Positions 61,816-64,000 of a stretch of DNA of 64,000 bases are shown here, one piece after another. Origin of the DNA: Hespellia stercorisuis DSM 15480 (GTDB taxonomy: Bacteria > Bacillota > Clostridia > Lachnospirales > Lachnospiraceae); NCBI RefSeq assembly GCF_900142165.1, contig NZ_FQZY01000005.1:103717-167716 (forward strand), in the 5' to 3' direction. The notes below the pieces were generated by a model that made no database searches, had not been told where the DNA came from, and saw nothing but the letters and a program-made list of their open reading frames with translations. Each line of letters opens with the position of its first letter. The stretch's first letter is position 1. The position numbers were made by a program, and so were the translations under genes.

Positions 61816-62511
61816 CTATACCGTAACTTTTGTTCCTGTAAATGTACCACTCATAGTCTCCACGATGCTGTTCGGCTCATTCAGCCCAAATACCAACATC
61901 GGCATTTTATTCTCAAGACACAGGATTGACGCTGCAAGATCAACCGCTGCAAGCTGCTGGTCGATCACATCCTGAATCGAGATCTCATCATACTTCTTTG
62001 CATCTGGATTCACCTTCGGATCACTGTCGTAAATTCCATCGATTGCTTTCGCCAGCAGCATCGCATCGGCCTCAATCTCAATTGCACGAAGAACCGCTCC
62101 TGTATCTGTTGAGAAGTAAGGATGTCCTGTTCCGCCTGCAAAAAAGATCACTTTACCTCTCTCCAACGCCTCCAGTGCTGCGTCCTTCGAAAACAATGAA
62201 GTAAATGCTCCACATGTAAACGGTGTAAAAATCTCCGTCTTCATTCCCACATGGCGAAAAATATCTGAGACATAAATACAGTTCATCACTGTTGCCAGCA
62301 TCCCAATCTGATCCGCTTTCGTTCTGTCGATGGTCTCACTGGTGCGTCCGCGCCAGAAATTACCACCGCCTGTTACGATAGCCACCTGAATCCCGTCATC
62401 TACCAGTTTCTTTACCTGATTTGCGACCCCGATGCAGGTTGCCTCATCGAACCCGGTCTTTTTATCGCCAGCCAATGCTTCTCCGCTTAACTTTAACAAT
62501 ACTCTTTTCAT
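61816..62511 (-). CDS. pyrH: UMP kinase
   Basis: PyrH phosphorylates UMP to UDP and is a key point of pyrimidine control. The 231-residue enzyme begins MKRVLLKLSGEALAGDKKTGF and shows AIVTGGGNFWRGRT (about 55-68), GTGHPYFSTDTGAVLRAIEIEADAMLLAK and the C-terminal LVFGLNEPNSIVETMSG. ATG 62511 has AGGAG about 8 nt upstream; an earlier ATG at 62532 would overlap that site. It is followed by frr. The usual upstream rpsB and tsf are missing; a chloride-channel family gene lies there. Confidence 0.96.
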   Translation of the reverse strand: MKRVLLKLSGEALAGDKKTGFDEATCIGVANQVKKLVDDGIQVAIVTGGGNFWRGRTSETIDRTKADQIGMLATVMNCIYVSDIFRHVGMKTEIFTPFTCGAFTSLFSKDAALEALERGKVIFFAGGTGHPYFSTDTGAVLRAIEIEADAMLLAKAIDGIYDSDPKVNPDAKKYDEISIQDVIDQQLAAVDLAASILCLENKMPMLVFGLNEPNSIVETMSGTFTGTKVTV

Positions 62512-62576
62512 AGTATTTACTCCTTTTTTCATATTTTCACTCTATTCAGAATTATACCTCATGAACCCCAAACAGG

Positions 62577-63845
62577 TCAATACGTATCTCTATTTATGAA
62601 CTTTTGTTCCGTCTTGGAATAGACGATGATCTGCTCCGCATACAGACTGTAATATCCAGACAGCATATAACTGATCGCCACCACGGCACAGTAGAATGGC
62701 ATTCCCGCAAACCCAAACAGTTCAAATGCGATCAGAAGCGAGGTGATTGGGCTGTTCGTCACTGCGCAGAACACGCCCACCATCCCGCAGGCCGCACAGA
62801 GATCCACCGGCAGTCCCAGAAGCAGGGATGCCGCAGATCCCAGTGTTGCTCCGATAAACAGGGACGGAACGATCTCGCCTCCCTTGTAGCCCGCGCAGAG
62901 TGTCAGACAGGTAAACACGATTTTCATTACCCATGCAGTCGGGTGTGCCGCCCCGCTGAAGCTGCTCTTGATCACGTCCGTACCCAGTCCCAGATACTCC
63001 TGCGTTCCAACTGCGAAAGTCAGTCCTACTACCAACAGGCCGCCCACCACTACTCTGACATACTGATTTCCAAAGAATTGTTTGTACAAATGTTCACTCT
63101 GCCGCAGCACAATACAGAAGAGGCAGCCTCCGAATGCACAAATGATCCCCAATAGAATAATTTTCAGAGAACCCAGCGAATAAAACAGCGGGACATCCTT
63201 CACAGGAAACGGTGCCTGAATTGTCTGGATTCCTAAAAACAACGCAACATACTGAGCCGAAAATGATGCAAAAACGCAGGGCACCAGTGCCGCATAATAC
63301 ATCACCCCGATGCTGACCACCTCCATTGGAAATATAGTCGCCGCAAGAGGTGTTCCGAACAGTGCTGAAAAAGCCGCGCTCATACTGGCAAGGATAATAA
63401 TTTTCTTATCGCTCTCATTCAGGCGCAGAATCCTGGCAAACCAGTTTCCGATACTTCCGCCGAACTGAAGTGCAGCTCCCTCTCGCCCCGAGGAACCGCC
63501 AAACAGATGGGTCACGATTGTGGACAGCAGAATCAATGGTGTGACACGCAGTGGAATATGCTCCCCTGTGCGGACTGCCATCAGCATCAGATTTGTTCCT
63601 ACATTATTCTCCTGATGAGCGATGTGATACATGTATACAATCAGTAGTCCACCCAGCGGAAGTCCCAGAATGATCATCGGGTATCGTCCCCGAAGCTCCG
63701 TCGCCCACGCAATTCCCTGGGCAAACCCACTGGCAATCACTCCGATAATCGCCCCCGCCACTGTGGCGATCACAATCCATTTTATCATTGTCAGAAATAA
63801 TTTTTTCTGCTCTTTCGCCTGCTTTTTTATATTATCCCAATCCAT
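62577..63845 (-). CDS. CLC family ion transporter, probable fluoride/proton antiporter
   Basis: A 422-residue membrane protein of the CLC superfamily with about ten or more spans. The gating region reads THLFGGSSGREGAALQFGGSIG (about 112-133, Glu122). The first anion motif (GSGIP in chloride channels) is replaced by NNVGTNLMLM (about 80-89), a pattern I associate with the CLC-F fluoride group; this is inference. ATG 63845 has GAGGG close upstream. Its gene lies between element A3 and pyrH. No fluoride riboswitch is recognised upstream. Confidence 0.85.
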   Translation of the reverse strand: MDWDNIKKQAKEQKKLFLTMIKWIVIATVAGAIIGVIASGFAQGIAWATELRGRYPMIILGLPLGGLLIVYMYHIAHQENNVGTNLMLMAVRTGEHIPLRVTPLILLSTIVTHLFGGSSGREGAALQFGGSIGNWFARILRLNESDKKIIILASMSAAFSALFGTPLAATIFPMEVVSIGVMYYAALVPCVFASFSAQYVALFLGIQTIQAPFPVKDVPLFYSLGSLKIILLGIICAFGGCLFCIVLRQSEHLYKQFFGNQYVRVVVGGLLVVGLTFAVGTQEYLGLGTDVIKSSFSGAAHPTAWVMKIVFTCLTLCAGYKGGEIVPSLFIGATLGSAASLLLGLPVDLCAACGMVGVFCAVTNSPITSLLIAFELFGFAGMPFYCAVVAISYMLSGYYSLYAEQIIVYSKTEQKFINRDTY

Positions 63846-63903
63846 ATTCCCTCTCTTCTTTCGTTTATATGTCATAAATTAAAGTACAAATTCATGATCA
63901 CCA

Positions 63904-64000
63904 TTCGCAGTGCCGTTCGATTCCGCTTCGCTTCATCTCACTCGCGGGCTCTCGCCCTATCAGCAGGTAGCGACAAGTATTTACTTATGTGCAAGCACAA
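63904..64000 (-). repeat. Structured interspersed element, copy A3 (cut by window edge)
   Basis: The last 97 bases repeat the 3' part of A1/A2 in the same orientation: GGCACTGC (63914-63907), the side hairpin GGGC-GAGA-GCCC (63957-63946) and the long-stem arm 63961-63984. The loop is GAGA where A1 and A2 have GAAA; both fit GNRA. Other differences lie in the unpaired GAAGC(G/A)(G/A)AGC stretch. The 5' half lies outside the window. Confidence 0.85.

Noticed and set aside
63846..63903. Fluoride riboswitch before the CLC gene
   Set aside because: The leader lacks the conserved pseudoknot sequences; only a chance AUAAACG string is present.

Overview
This window comes from the chromosome of an endospore-forming member of the Clostridia, most likely a gut Lachnospiraceae; the genus cannot be fixed from this sequence. 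Evidence: moderate G+C; strong AGGAGG-type ribosome binding sites with several TTG and GTG starts; sporulation genes (spoIIP, gpr, spoIVA); a Clostridia-type nusA-ylxR-ylxQ-infB operon; a GGGtGRT protein paired with a NifU-like protein; and a complete-looking locus for galacto-N-biose/lacto-N-biose (mucin or milk-glycan cores). Most genes lie on the minus strand.

Layout. 1-3.8 kb: rimP-nusA-ylxR-ylxQ-infB (infB cut by the window edge, with a 16-copy repeat tract in its N-terminal region). 3.8-8.3 kb: a type IIA topoisomerase pair. 8.4-11.1 kb: spoIIP, gpr and divergent rpsT (TTG start). 11.3-17.2 kb: a secreted heptad-repeat protein, an MMPL/RND transporter and a divergent TetR regulator with well-placed operators over both promoters. 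17.4-23 kb: an unusual phosphoribosyltransferase-like protein, ilvC, ilvN, CorA-like and ABC-F proteins. 23-35 kb: the GNB/LNB locus: galE, a sugar-phosphate nucleotidyltransferase, a DUF5107/TPR protein, a frameshifted AraC regulator, a NahK-like kinase, two permeases, a binding lipoprotein and a GH112 phosphorylase. 35.3-37 kb: GGGtGRT and NifU-like pair. 37.3-43.6 kb: pncC, pgsA, rimO, rpoZ, gmk, yicC and divergent rqcH. 43.7-49.3 kb: gcvH, HAD hydrolase, DUF815 ATPase, pheA, a small membrane protein, pyrB and pyrI. 49.3-55.8 kb: RNase P RNA, rnhA, moaB/mog-like gene, spoIVA, gpsA, plsY, der. 56-63.8 kb: prs converging on clc-pyrH-frr-uppS-cdsA-dxr-rseP.

Working logic. The GNB/LNB locus encodes import (lipoprotein plus two permeases), phosphorolysis (GH112), C1 phosphorylation of the released N-acetylhexosamine (NahK), probable conversion to a UDP-sugar (nucleotidyltransferase in place of the usual hexose-1-phosphate uridylyltransferase) and epimerisation (GalE). 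Its AraC regulator has lost one A from what should be an A5 run.

The most novel signal is a ~140 nt intergenic element present three times (6.2, 51.0 and 63.9 kb), always in the same orientation relative to the minus-strand genes. Its long stem is rescued by G-U wobbles only on the minus strand, and it carries a G(CUUG)C loop and a GNRA loop (GAAA in two copies, GAGA in the third). This suggests a structured RNA or an RNA-like mobile element; I recognise no known family. A second, unrelated palindromic repeat (core GGGGACGTAGCAAAGTT) also occurs three times.
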